A stretch of 64,000 nt of DNA from Deroplatys truncata (Eukaryota; Arthropoda; Insecta; Mantodea; Mantidae): the NCBI GenBank assembly GCA_030765065.1, contig CM060990.1, positions 11,159,501 through 11,223,500 on the forward strand. The letters run 5' to 3'. Both the position numbers and the translations under genes were made by a program. Below the pieces are notes generated by a model that was not told the origin of the DNA, did no database searches, and was given only the letters and a program-made list of their open reading frames with translations. The stretch's first letter is position 1. Each line of letters opens with the position of its first letter. Shown piece by piece: positions 9,706 through 22,799 of this stretch.

Positions 9706-10869
9706 TGATAACGTAGACGACAAAGACTATCTTTGAGGAACCAATACTTGTAATTGAGCGTTGGAGACTACGAACACAGGAAAACACGGAGATGTGCACC
9801 AGCTTTGTCATTTAACACTAAGCAGTGAGTTATATACATTGGTGCAGTGAGAACTACCTCCTCTACGCGCAAACAACAATGACATAACAGCCACGTGACT
9901 TAAGGTTACCGCTAAAAGCTACTGGAAGCGACCAAACCTGTATTTCTTCAAGGCGCACAGACGAGCATTACTCACGTGGCTTTAACGACCGTAAAGCGCT
10001 CATTTCTGAGAAATACTCTAGTTTGTCGTTGAAGTTCGCCATTGTTAGCATCTGCAATAATAAGTTCATATGTTTTATGTGCATAACGATTTTAAGTACT
10101 GAATAAACAGCAGTTTTCAAACTTTAGATGCGTCCTTTTACGGTTTAAATGTTACGTACTTATTGTTGACCATTCTGGTTTAGCTAATTTGCACACATTA
10201 GATTTTTTTATTGAATACACATAAAAACCTGTTCACAAATGCCATTACACTACATGTGTATATAATTTTATAAGCCAGTTAATTCACACTGGTGGTTATA
10301 GGTGAAAGCCTTACTCACATAAAGCGAGAAGTGCAATTTTATTCACGTGTGAATTTCAAATATTCCAAATGACAAATACGAATTAATTAAAAGGATGTAA
10401 TACTATGTTCTCCTTATCTGATGTAAATTTAAGATATTTAAGTAAATATTAAATAGAATAGTATTGCTCAATGTGGGACTAAGGTTGTTTAAATTTACTT
10501 GAATTTCTCCGAGTGTAGTTTATTCCCTACAAATGTTTCTTGTCTACTTCTTAGCAGAAAAACTAATGTAGCTTTCCCCTAAATTTCATCTCTATGATAG
10601 ACCTTTCCTTCTCCTTCCTTAATTTTGAAGTCAATTATTCCTACCTGTTGTATATACTGCATATATGTTGATGTAAGACGGGGACATGCTACGAGAGCCG
10701 TCCAATAAGTAAATTTCCCTATTTTATAAAACAACATTGCACACAATTAATCATGTTGAATTAATTTTATTTATATTGTATAAACCATCTGCTTCTTTTC
10801 TACATACTCAAGATGTTTCTACAAGCATTTTTGGGGAAGCGACACAAGTTTTTCCAAGCCAGTGTTGTA
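9706..10869. other. Unassigned single-copy-looking DNA
   Basis: AT-rich, without a long coding frame, RNA gene or repeat that I can recognise. Confidence 0.4.
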
Positions 10870-11215
10870 TCAGGTCGGGTCTGTGCTCACAACCAGCTGT
10901 TCACTGATTTGACTTCATCATCGGTGTTAAAAGTGCTTACCTTTGAGTTGGAGGAACATGTGACAATCACTTGGGGCAAGCTCCGGTGGATATGGAGGAT
11001 ACGAGAAAACTTCCAAGTTGAATCTTGACCCAGGCGGAGCTCAGAAGATTCTCCTGGGAACTTTACTCGCATCCTCCATATTCACCAGATCTTTTCCCAA
11101 GTGATTTTCGCATGGTCCCCTGACTCAAAGGTCATCTTGTGGGTAAGAACTTTAACACCGTGACAAAGATGAATCAGAAGTGAACCAGAAGTCGCGTCCT
11201 GTGCTCGTAACCATT
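10870..11215. repeat. Imperfect inverted repeat of about 345 bp
   Basis: The left arm (about 10,870-11,010) and the complement of the right arm (about 11,040-11,215) share blocks such as GGTGTTAAAG, CCTTTGAGT, AATCACTTGGG and ATATGGAGGAT. This looks like a fold-back or MITE-like relic. No target duplication was found, and the short ORFs inside (71 and 61 codons) are the two arms read from opposite sides. Confidence 0.5.
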
Positions 11216-11819
11216 TGGTGAGAAAAACGAAAATGGAGATAATTTAGGAAATATAAATTTAGTCTATAAACGTTATAAGGTTCCAGAATACTTTCCTTTT
11301 CTTCTTCACTTGAAACCTCAGACGAACGAAATAAGCATACCGATGCACAAATGAGCCAATGAACCTATCAGCTATGAGTTCCCGATATTTGCCCTATGAG
11401 AATAAGGGAAATCTAAAAAAGGGCTTATTCAGGTAAACCATCCCCGGCGATGTTCGAGATCGAGACCTCCAGCTTGGAATGCTTACACGACATCCACATG
11501 TGGTGGAGAGTATATCATTGTTTAAACTATGACTACACTTATCGTGTTACTGGTATTGTGCAGGGTGTCATTGGCGCTGGTGCTTAAGGTCCGTTGTTAC
11601 TACATATGGCACCACAGGTGCTGGAGACTGATAATACGTGCAATGAAAAACATTTCAGAAACCAATTTCTGGAACAAAACGTGCCAGGCGTAAGTTTAGA
11701 TACTGAGAACTGAGGAAAACCTCACAAGTACTTCTGTCAGGGAGAACGGTCCTGGTGCAGCTGGCGAATGCGAGCACCAAACGCTACCACGAAGCCACTT
11801 CACTCAGTACATGGGTGTA
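11216..11819. other. Unassigned DNA
   Basis: No coding frame or repeat recognised between the hairpin and the 90-bp satellite. Confidence 0.4.
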
Positions 11820-14800
11820 TGTGTATTTAAGCTACACATACACCCTCCTGAGTTGTATCATGCCTGTTGTATTGTGTAGAGATATCAGCTGTGTATAACT
11901 TCATTGTATTTAAACTAAACACGCACACACCCTCAAGAGTTGTAAAATGCTGATTGTAATGTGTCGAGATATCAGGTGTGTTGTAATTAAATCTATTCAA
12001 GCTATACACATACACACATGCAATCATGATTTGTATCATGCTGGTTGTATTGTGTAGATATATCAGGTGTGTAGTAAGTAAATGTACTTAAACTACACAT
12101 ACATCCTCCTTTTTTGTATCATGCTGGATGTTTTGTTTAGAGATATCAGGCGTGTAGTAAGTAAATGTACTTAAACTACACATATATCCTCCTTTTTTGT
12201 ATCATGCTGGATGTTTTGTTTAGAGATATCAGGCGTGTAGTAAGTAAATGTACTTAAACTACACATATATCCTCCTTTTTTGTATCATGCTGGATGTTTT
12301 GTTTGGAGATATCAGATATGTAGTAACTAAATGTTTTTAAACTACACACACACCATCATGAGCTATAACATGCTGGTTGCATTGTGTAGAGATAGGCGTG
12401 TAGTACTTAAATGTATTTAAACTACACACACACACTCCCTTCTGAGTTGCATCATGGTAGCTGTATTCTGTAGAAATATCAGGTGACTAGTAACTAAATG
12501 TATTTAAACTATACACGCACACTCATGAGTTGTAATAAGGTGGTAGTTATATCAGAGATATCAGGTGTGTAGTACTTAAATGTATTTAGACTACACACAC
12601 CCTTGTGAGTTGTATCATGCCAGTTGTATCCTGTAGAGATATCAGGTGAGTAGTAACTACATGTATTTATACTATACACGCACACTCATGAGTTGTAATA
12701 CGATGGTATTTATGTGCAGAGATATCAGATGTGTAGTACTTAAATGTATTTAGACTACACACACCCCCTCATTGGCTGTATAATTCTGGTTGTAATGTGC
12801 AGTGATATCAGGTGTGTAGTAACTAAATGTATTTAAACTACACGTACACACCCTCTGAGTTGCATCATGCTGGTTTTAATGTGTAGATCTATCAGGTGAG
12901 TAGTAATTAAATGTATTTAAACCATACACACCCTCATGAGTTGTATAATGTTGGTTGTAATGTGTAGAATTATAGAGTTATCTGGTGCATAGTAACTAAA
13001 TGTATATATACTACACACACGCCTCATTACTAGTATCATGCTGGTTGTAATGTGTAGAGGCATCAGGTGTAGTAACTAGATTTATTTATACTACACACAC
13101 AGTCATAACTTACATCATGCTGGCTGTAACCTATTGGGATAACTGTTGGGTAGTAACTAAATGTATTCATATTATGCACACACCCTCATGAGTTGAATAA
13201 TGCTGGTTGTAACGTGTAGAGGCATCAGGCATGTAGTGATTAGATGTATTTATGCTACACACATGCGCGCTCATAAGATGTATTTATTTTGATGGTTGCA
13301 AAGTGTAGAGATATCAATTGTGTTGTAACTAAATGTATTTAAACTACACACACCCTCATGAGCTGTATCATGCTGATAGTAATGTGTAGAGATTTCTGTT
13401 GTGTAGTAACTAAATGTATTTGAACTACACACATCCTGATTATTTGTATCATGCTGGTTTTAATGTGATGAGATGTGGGGTGTGTAGTAAATAAATGTAT
13501 TTAAACTACACACATTTTCTCGTTATATGTATCATGCTGGTTGTAATGTGTTGAGATGTCGGCTGTGTAGTAACTAAATATATTTCAACTACACACACGT
13601 TCTCATGATTTGTATCATATTGGTTTATGGTGTTGGGGTGTCAGATGTGTATGTATAGCAACTAAATGTATTTAACCACACACACACACACACACATATA
13701 TATACAGACACATATCCTCATGACGTTGTATGATGCGGGTTGTATTGTGTTGGTTTGTTAGGTGTGTATGTATAGTAGCTAAATGTATTTAACCACTCAT
13801 TCACATACTCATCACTTGTATGATGCTGGTTGTATTGTGTTGGTGTGTATGCATCGTAAATAAATGTATTTAGTCACACTCCTACACATCCTCATGACTG
13901 TATGCTGCTTGTTGTATTTTGCTGGGTGTCAGCTGAGTATGCATGGTTAGTAAATATATTTGATCACACTCCTACACAACCTCATGATTGGTATGATGCT
14001 TGTTGTATTGCGTTGGGGTGTCAGCTGTGTATGCATAGTAACCAAATATATTTAACCACTTACACATACACATACGCCTTCATGACTTGTATGATGCTGG
14101 TTGTACTGTGTTGGGGTATCAGGTATGTATGCATGGTTACTAAATGTATTTAATCACACTCAGATATATCCTCATGATTCGTGTGATGCTGGTTGTATTG
14201 TGTTGGGGAGTCAGGTGTGTATGTATAGTAACTAAATGTATTTAACCCCCCCCCCACACACACACATATGCTCAAGAATGGTATGATGCTGGTTGAATTG
14301 TGTTGCGATGTCAGGTGTGTATGTATAGTAACTAACTGTATTTAACCACACACACACACACACACACATCCTCATGACTTGCATGATGCTGGTTGAATTG
14401 TGTTGGGGTGTCATTTGTGTATGTATAGTAACTAAATGTATTTAACCACACACACACACACACACATCCTCATGACTTGCATGATGCTGGTTGAATTGTG
14501 TTGGGGTGTCATTTGTGTATGTATAGTAACTAAATGTATTTAACCACACACACACATCCTCATGACTTGCATGATGCTGGTTGAATTGTGTTGGGGTGTC
14601 ATTTGTGTATGTATAGTAACTAAATGTATTTAACCACACACACACATCCTCATGACTTGCATGATGCTGGTTGAGTTGTGTTGGGGTGTCATTTGTGTAT
14701 GTATAGTAACTAAATGTATTTAACCACACACACACATCCTCATGACTTGCATGATGCTGGTTGAATTGTGTTGGGGTGTCATTTGTGTATGTGTAGTAAG

Positions 14801-16395
14801 TAAATGTATTTAACCACATGCACACACACATCCTCATGACTTGCATGATGCTGGTTGAGTTGTGTTGGGGTGTCATTTGTGTATGTATAGTAACTAAATG
14901 TATTTAACCACACACACACATCCTCATGACTTGCATGATGCTGGTTGAATTGTGTTGGGGTGTCATTTGTGTATGTGTAGTAAGTAAATGTATTTAACCA
15001 CACACACACATCCTCATGACTTGCATGATGCTGGTTGAATTGTGTTGGGGTGTCATTTGTGTATGTATAGTAACTAAATGTATTTAACCACACACACACA
15101 CACACACACACACACATCCTCATGACTTGCATGATGCTGGTTGAATTGTGTTGGGGTGTCATTTGTGTATGTATAGTAACTAAATGTATTTAACCACACA
15201 CACACATCCTCATGACTTGCATGATGCTGGTTGAATTGTGTTGGGGTGTCATTTGTGTATGTGTAGTAAGTAAATGTATTTAACCACATGCACACATCCT
15301 CATGACTTGCATGATGCTGGTTGAATTGTGTTGGGGTGTCATTTGTGTATGTGTAGTAAGTAAATATATTTAACCACATGCACACACACATCCTCATGAC
15401 TTGCATGATGCTGGTTGAGTTGTGTTGGGGTGTCATTTGTGTATGTGTAGTAAGTAAATATATTTAACCACATGCACACATCCTCATGACTTGCATGATG
15501 CTGGTTGAATTGTGTTGGGGTGTCATTTGTGTATGTGTAGTAAGTAAATATATTTAACCACATGCACACACACATCCTCATGACTTGCATGATGCTGGTT
15601 GAGTTGTGTTGGGGTGTCATTTGTGTATGTATAGTAACTAAATGTATTTAACCACACACACACACATCCTCATGACTTGCATGATGCTGGTTGAATTGTG
15701 TTGGGGTGTCATTTGTGTATGTGTAGTAAGTAAATGTATTTAACCACATGCACACATCCTCATGACTTGCATGATGCTGGTTGAATTGTGTTGGGGTGTC
15801 ATTTGTGTATGTGTAGTAAGTAAATGTATTTAACCACATGCACACATCCTCATGACTTGCATGATGCTGGTTGAATTGTGTTGGGGTGTCATTTGTGTAT
15901 GTGTAGTAAGTAAATGTATTTAACCACATGCACACACACATCCTCATGACTTGCATGATGCTGGTTGAGTTGTGTTGGGGTGTCATTTGTGTATGTATAG
16001 TAACTAAATGTATTTAACCACACACACACATCCTCATGACTTGCATGATGCTGGTTGAATTGTGTTGGGGTGTCATTTGTGTATGTGTAGTAAGTAAATG
16101 TATTCAACCACATGCACACACACACACAGATCCTGATGTTTTTTATGATGATGGTTGTATTTTGGTGGGGTGTCATTTGTGTATGTGTAGTAAGTAAATG
16201 TATTCAACCACATGCACACACACACACAGATCCTGATGTTTTTTATGATGATGGTTGTATTTTGGTGGGGTGTCAGACGTTCATGTATAGTAACTAAATT
16301 TATTCAACCACACACACAGATCCTCATGACTTGTATGATGATGGTTGCATTGTATTGAGTTGTCAGGCTGTATGTATGGTAACTGAATGTACTTA
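11820..16395. repeat. 90-bp satellite with embedded CA microsatellite
   Basis: About 50 units, each with TGATGCTGGTTG, TGTTGGGGTGTC, TAGTAACTAAATGTATTTAA and a CA run of variable length. Units from 14,230 to 16,130 are nearly identical (exactly 90 bp between 14,555, 14,645 and 14,735). Units from 11,820 to about 13,700 are diverged and vary in length. Minus-strand frames of 60-144 codons repeat because 90 is a multiple of 3; I regard them as satellite frames. Confidence 0.9.
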
Positions 16396-18498
16396 AACTG
16401 CACAACACTAATTCTGACGTTTTATTCCTTCAGATAAATGTTATGCTGCCTTCCGTTGGTTTAGTTTTTACTGAAGTAACATTGTTTCGAAATTTAGGAT
16501 CTCTGCGTTTTGGGTACACGCTAGCAAGTAGAACCGTTAATAATGGGATTTGTCCGCTTATTCACAATGTAAGATTCTCGCTCTTTGTGAACTACTATTG
16601 TAAATACCGTTCCATTAGCGAAAGCCTCCCCACAGTGGACCGCAATGACACGTGAGATTAAATGTTTATTTTATCTCGAAATATTATGAAACGAATTGCA
16701 GGTTTTAATTGCGTTACTTCTGAAAATATTAGTGATAGGAACTGGGACAAAATTGGCAAACGTTTCAAGCAAGTCTTTTAGTTACAATTATTTCAAACTA
16801 AAGCTTGCTATTCACAAACAGTATTTTAAATTAACACCTTTGTTAAGAACGAAAACCTTCCTATGCACAGAAGTGTTTCAACATTAGTACAGAATGTGAA
16901 GCAAGTTACACAATTAAATGTATTCTTTGACTTTACTTGATGTAAGCACTTTGCTCCAAGTAAATCATCCCCATTGGTGTCGCGTAATTCAGGATCTCTG
17001 ACTTAGGGATCTCTTCTGCAGTCGCCGGCCGGGAAATATCTTGAATTTTGGTTTAGTATTGCACTAAACCCAGCCCATCATACTCTATTTCCTTTGATAA
17101 TTACTCCCTTATAATTCAAATTTCTTCTTATTTTCCTATTTCGAACATGTTTCAACGTTCATGAAAATTTCAATTCTGCACTTCAGAGTATATTTTCATT
17201 AACATTTTAAGAGTCCAGACCACGCCTTTGAAGAGAATGTGGATTACTTTTACTTTACTTTCTTTTGTTTATTCATTTATTAGACTTAGTTTTTGCAAGT
17301 AATTTGTTTATAACATACTGGTGCCGTTGCCAGTATTATTGCATTTATCATAGTGAAGAAGCTGGATTCGTGTAACATGGTGAATAATTTTTTGTTATTC
17401 TCTGACTTATTTGTATGGGAGGACTAAAAATAGAATTTAAAAAATCTGGAATACTGCATCCTGGTACCTGGTTCCCTACACCGCTGCATTAATTGCAACA
17501 TTTTATAATTTATTTCCAGTATTAATTTACGAAAATTTGTTACGTAATCATTGTTCAAGTTTCACTTATATATAAATAATTAAGGTAAAGTAACAATACA
17601 ATTAAATCCACATTAATTAAATAAAACCACTAACAGCAAAACTACTGAACTCTTAATTCACTCAACATAAAAATCTATTGGGAGCACATAATTTGTAACC
17701 AGTTATTTTAACTTTACACTGAACCAATTTATGTGGTATATATCTATATACTAAGTTAAGTTTTAACCTAAGCGTCAGTTCCTGAATGTACTGGTAACCA
17801 GTTCAAAACTACTAAATTACTCTAAATTTAACCTTCTTTTAATTTAGTTGTATTAACAATCTTAAAAATTGCATAGTTTTCCATTCCTTTCCTATCATTA
17901 TATTTATTACACTTTATATCTTACATTGCTATCAATAATACTTTTCTCGTAATCTATAAACATTTCACAACATTCTCTGCTAAATTATACAATTAATTAT
18001 AGACACTGTAACTATTATTTATAGTCCCTTTGTTTAATTTTATATTAACATCTTTCATTTAACTAAACCATTAATCCTTCATTTTTAATTTCTTCACTTT
18101 CACTCGTACTAATTTCTTAATCACATGTTAGGTATGCGACGACTCCAGAAGGTTATAAGGTTCGTTCTTTTGTGGGTTATACAAGCTTATCTGCAATAGT
18201 GCTTCACTTACAGTGATCATATCTGCTGGTAAATCAGTTACAAAAGCCCTATTAAATCCTATGTATAAATTGAAATTCCCATTCTGGTAGAATCTCACCG
18301 ATGTAACTATCTAGAAGCCTATATACTATAAGACTTAGGTATATTGTTGAATTGTAAAATATATAACAAAGTCATTTAGAAAGCATTATTGTTGGTTTCT
18401 CTGTTCACGCCTGAATAAGATGTAATGATATTCAAGTTTCGCTTGAGATCCCATATTCTCTCAAGAATATATTAGGCTCTTAATAACATCTACAAATG

Positions 18499-18533
<35 letters not shown>

Positions 18534-19239
18534 TTTGTTAAATGCCCTGCGTTTTAATTAAGTGGTTTGTAGTAAAAAGGCAATCTGAAAAAGTGCAAAA
18601 CATAATTATCTAAAATTCAAAAGCACCAATATTGAACTAAAACCCGTTGTCAGTTAAAATATCAGAATAAACTGAATAACTTGGTGAGGATTCTGGAAGC
18701 TTAGAGCGACGTACACTAAAATATAAACAAAGTTAGTTGTGGGAAGCAATTAAAGATATATTTATTTAAAGAATCATGAAAACATCAACCAGCAGAAAGG
18801 AAGTCTTTGATAACGTGCGAATTAGTCGAAATAATTCCATGTATCATGGTTTTCAGTAACAGAGGAAGTTAACAGGAAGAAGCAATGGATTCACCAATTT
18901 CTGCTTAGGGACACGTGAAAATGTTTGTGACATCGAAACACAGAATCGTTGCATGTCGTCTGAAGGGTGCGATAATCGGCTTCCTTACGTAACCTTGTTG
19001 TACATGTGCCAGTGACATAAGGTCCACGTGAGCCTGCCTTCCTTCAGCGTCACTGGGCTCACATTCTCAACCTGTTTCTATTACACTTACTCCTTAAGCG
19101 AAACGCTTATCCATTGCTAATTTTTCAGAAACTTTATCCCATGTAAGTGTTAGTGCTAATTCTTCCCAAATTTAAGTGCGTGCAAGAATGATTTACGGGT
19201 AAATTTAACGGTAAGCAGCTATATTTTCCTTACTGTATC
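16396..19239. other. AT-rich unassigned DNA
   Basis: Only short frames (60-70 codons at 16,443 and 16,696) with no family signature. A TA dinucleotide run lies at about 18,497-18,531. No RNA gene or element end recognised. Confidence 0.4.
18497..18531. repeat. TA microsatellite
   Basis: Uninterrupted run of about 17 TA units. Confidence 0.9.
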
Positions 19240-22011
19240 AGATCTCACTACGGCCTCTAAGCTTAACCACTAGCTCTGTCGTTGTAGCAACTCCTTACCA
19301 GCCCTTGCTTTAATCACCGTTCTGTGATTGCACCATTTTCTTATTAGTCTGGGTTTAATTACTGGTTCTGTGATTGCACCAATTGCATACGAGTCCTAGG
19401 TTTGATCACTGGTTCCGTGGTTGCACCAGTTTCTTAGTGGTCTAGGTGCAATCGATGGTTCTGAGTTTAACAAGGTACATAGGAGCCCTATCTTTAATCA
19501 CTAGTTCTATGATCGAACCAGTTCCTTAAACGTATAGTTTAAATCACTGGTTCTATGATTGACCCAGTTCCTTAGTAGTTTGGGTTTAATCACTGGTTCT
19601 ATGGTTTAACAAGTTACTTATTAGTGCAGGTTTAATCACTGGTTCCACGATTGTACCAGTTCCTTTCGGTCTGGGTTTAATTACTGGTTCTGTGATTGCA
19701 CCACTTACAAACGTTCACCAGTTCCTTAGCGGCCTAGGTGTAATCAACGCTTCTGAGATTAACAAGGTACATAGCAGGCCCAGCTTTAGTCACTGGTGAT
19801 ATGATTGACCTAGTTCTTCGGTAGTCTAGGATTGATCACTGGTTCTATTATTCACCGAGTTCCTTAAAAGTCTAAGTTTATCCACTGGTTCTATGATTGA
19901 ACCAGTTCCTTAGAAGTCTAGGTTTAATCACAGGTTCCATGATTGTACCAGTTCGTTTCGGTCTGGGGTTAATCACTGGTTCTGTTATTGTAGCAGTTAC
20001 ATACGAGTCCTAGGTTTAATCACTAGTTCTGTGGTTGCACCAGTTCCTCAGCGGTCTAGGTGTAATCGATGGTTCTTTGATTAACAAGGTACATAAGTAC
20101 CCTAGCTTTAATCACTGGTTCTACGATTGAACAAGTTCGTTAGAAGTCTAGGCTTAATCACTGGTTCTATTACTGACCGAGTTCCTTAGAAGTCTGGGTT
20201 TATCCACTGGTTCTGTGATTGAACCAGTTCCTTAGGATAACTGGTTCTCTGATTGACTGAGATCCTTAGAAATCTAGGTTGAATCACCGGATCTATGATT
20301 GAACCAGTTCCTTAGTCGTCTAGGTTTAATCACAGGTTCTATAATTTAACCAGTTACTTATTGTCTAGGTGTAATCGATGGTTCTGAGATTAACAAGGTA
20401 CATAAGAACCCTAGCTTTACTCACTGGTTCGGTGATTGACCCAGTTCCTTAGAAGTCTAGGTTTAATCACTGCTTCTATGATTGACCCAGTTACTTAGCA
20501 GCTTAGGTTTAATAAATTTGGTTCTATGATTGACCCAGTTACTTAGCAGCTTAGGTTTAATAAATTTGGTTCTATGATTGAACCAGTTCCTTAGAAGTTT
20601 GTGTCTAATCACTGCTTCTATGATTGACCCAGTTCGTTAGCATTCTAGGTTCAATCACATGATATAACAGGTTACTTATCAGTTCAAGTTTAATCACGGG
20701 TTCTATGATTGAACCGCTTCCTTCGAAGTCTAGATTTAACCACTGGTTCTATGATTGACCCAGTTCGTTAGCAGTCTAGGTTTAACCACTGGTTCTATGA
20801 TATAACAAGATATTTGTGAGTTAAAGTTTAATCACTGGTTTTATGATTGTACCACTTCTTTAGCAGTCTAGGTTTACGTACTGGTTCTATGGTTTAACCA
20901 GTTACTTATTAGGCTAGGTGTAATCAATGATTCTATGATTGCACTAGTCCTTAGTGGTCTAGATTTAATCATTAGTTCTATCATTGAACTAGTTCCTTAG
21001 AAGTCTAGGTTCAATAACTTTTCTATTATTGCACCAGTTCCTTTGAAGTCTAGGTTTAATCACTGGTTCTATGATTTAACCATATACTTATTAGTTGAGG
21101 TTTAATCACACTTTCCATAACTGTAGAAGTTCCTTTTGGTCTGGGTCTAATCACTGGTTCTGTGACTGCACTAGTTTCATAGGAGTCATAGGTTAAACAC
21201 TGGTTCCTGGTTGCACCAGTTCCTTACCGGTCTAGGGGTAATTGATGGTTCTGTGATTAACAAGGTACATAGGAGCCCTAGCTTTAATCACTGCTTCTAT
21301 GGTTGACCCAGTTCCTTAGAAGTCTGGGTTAAATCACTGGTTCTGTGATTTAATCCGTTCCTTAGAAGCTTAGGTTTAACCACTGGTTCTATGATTGACG
21401 CAGTTCCTTAGCAGTCTAGATTTAATCACTGATTCTATGATTAAACCAGTTCATCAGAGATCTGGGTATAATCACTGTTTCTGTCACTGATTCAGTTCCA
21501 TAGCAGTCTAGGTTTAATTACTGGCTGTATTATTGAACCAGTTCCTTAGACGTCTAGCTGTGATTGACCCACTTCCTTACAAGTCTAGGTTTATCACTGG
21601 TTTTTGGTTGACCCAGTTTCTTAGCGGTCTAGGTTTTATCACTGGCTCTGTGATTGGCCGCTTTTCTTACAAGTCTAGGTTTATCACTGGTGCTATGATT
21701 GAAACAGTTCCTTGGAAGTCTAGGTTTAATCACCTATGAACGACCCAGTTCCTTAGCAGTCTAGGTTTAATTATTGGTTCTATGATACTATCAGTCACAT
21801 AGCAGCCCTAGGTTTAATCCCCGATGTTGTGATTGAACCAATTTCTTAGCAGTTCTGAGTTTAGTCCAGTCACATAGCAGCCTTAGGTTTAATTCCTGAT
21901 GTTGTGATTGTACCAACTTCTTAGCAGTTCTGAGTTTAGTCCAGTCACATAGCACTCTTAGGTTTAATTCCCGATGTTGTGATTGCACCAATTTCTTAGC
22001 AGTTCTGAGTT
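19240..22011. repeat. 46-bp satellite with a hairpin core
   Basis: About 60 units of roughly 46 bp, built from CCTTAGAAGTCTAGGTTTAA, TCACTGGTTC, TATGATT and GAACCAGTT. ACTGGTTC and GAACCAGT are perfect 8-bp complements around a 7-base loop. Units are diverged. The last units (about 21,790-22,011) form a longer variant. The array is interrupted by element C and resumes at 36,168. Confidence 0.85.
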
Positions 22012-22017
22012 TAGCCC
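22012..22017. repeat. Left target-site duplication of Polinton C
   Basis: TAGCCC directly before AGTAGTTATAG; the same hexamer is at 36,162-36,167. The repaired target fits the satellite unit (GAGTTTAGCCCAGTCAC). Confidence 0.8.
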
Positions 22018-22056
22018 AGTAGTTATAGTCCCGACTTAGCCAATTGGATTAACGAT

Positions 22057-22128
22057 AATCCTGCCGCTAGGGGTGCTAGTGTCGCTTTTAATCCGCTCGA
22101 GTGGCGGGAAATTTGAAGCGGCAGGATT
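22057..22128. repeat. Subterminal 12-bp inverted repeat in the end of element C
   Basis: AATCCTGCCGCT at 22,057-22,068 is complementary to AGCGGCAGGATT at 22,117-22,128. The mirror copy lies near 36,051-36,122. It could be a recognition structure for the mobilising enzyme; that is inference. Confidence 0.55.
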
Positions 22129-22410
22129 GCGTTCGATCCAGATGTCTAAGCGGGACATTTTTTTTCTTTCTTAATTTTTTGTGATACATGTTTTATATTA
22201 TTTATGGATTAAATACAAACATAATATGATGGATAAAAATTAAATATATAAGAAATGTCCACGATGTGGCAAACGTAGGAGCTAAATGGGCATGGTGTGA
22301 TGGTTTGACCTATGGAATAACACTGGTTGACACACTTTACGAACTAAAATTGTGTTTTCTTTTCACCATCGCGATGCTGGCGTAGCGGCGAACTTTGGAA
22401 CTAGGCGGCA

Positions 22411-22434
22411 AAAAAAAAAAAAAAAAAAAAAAAA
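22411..22434. repeat. Poly(A) tract, left arm of C
   Basis: 24 A residues here against about 13 T residues at the mirrored site (about 35,757-35,769), one of the clearest differences between the arms. Confidence 0.8.
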
Positions 22435-22799
22435 GCGCGGCGCTGGTGCTAAGTAGGTGTAAGTACTAAGGAGGGTACGTCTTGAGGAGGTGTACGTACT
22501 GAGGAGGTGTAAGTATTGGAAAGTGTGCGGCGACGGAGGCGAAGGGATTGGAGGAGAAGGAGGGTATTTTCGGCGGCGTTTGCGGCGGCGGGCGCGCGCG
22601 TGCGTCGGTTGAGAGTATGAGTTGGACGTGGGGAGTGAAATAGGATGACGTGATAGGTAAGGGATGTTGGGTATTGGTGCAGGTGGATGAGGAAGGGTAT
22701 ATAAGGGAGGATATGACGAAGGGGAGAGCAGGTTAGGCGTTTTTGAACGTGGGATGGTAGTTTTCTTGAGTGGATAGAGAGATGCAGCGATATAAGACG

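Noticed and set aside
8127-9716. A 529-codon Gly/Asp-rich open frame, with long frames on other strands
   Set aside because: The GGT/GAT repeat lacks stop codons in most frames, all frames are open together, and the array is plainly a minisatellite.
9820-9870. GGTGCAGTGAGAACTACC as a retroviral primer-binding site
   Set aside because: No LTR pair, polypurine tract or gag/pol sequence accompanies it.
14232-16176. Series of minus-strand ORFs sharing an NDTPTQFNQHHASHEDV repeat
   Set aside because: The satellite unit is 90 bp, a multiple of three, so the frame repeats automatically; frame length depends only on the CA run.
19240-22011. CRISPR-like array of repeats with palindromic cores
   Set aside because: Units are contiguous and diverged, have no unique spacers, no cas genes, and the DNA is eukaryotic.
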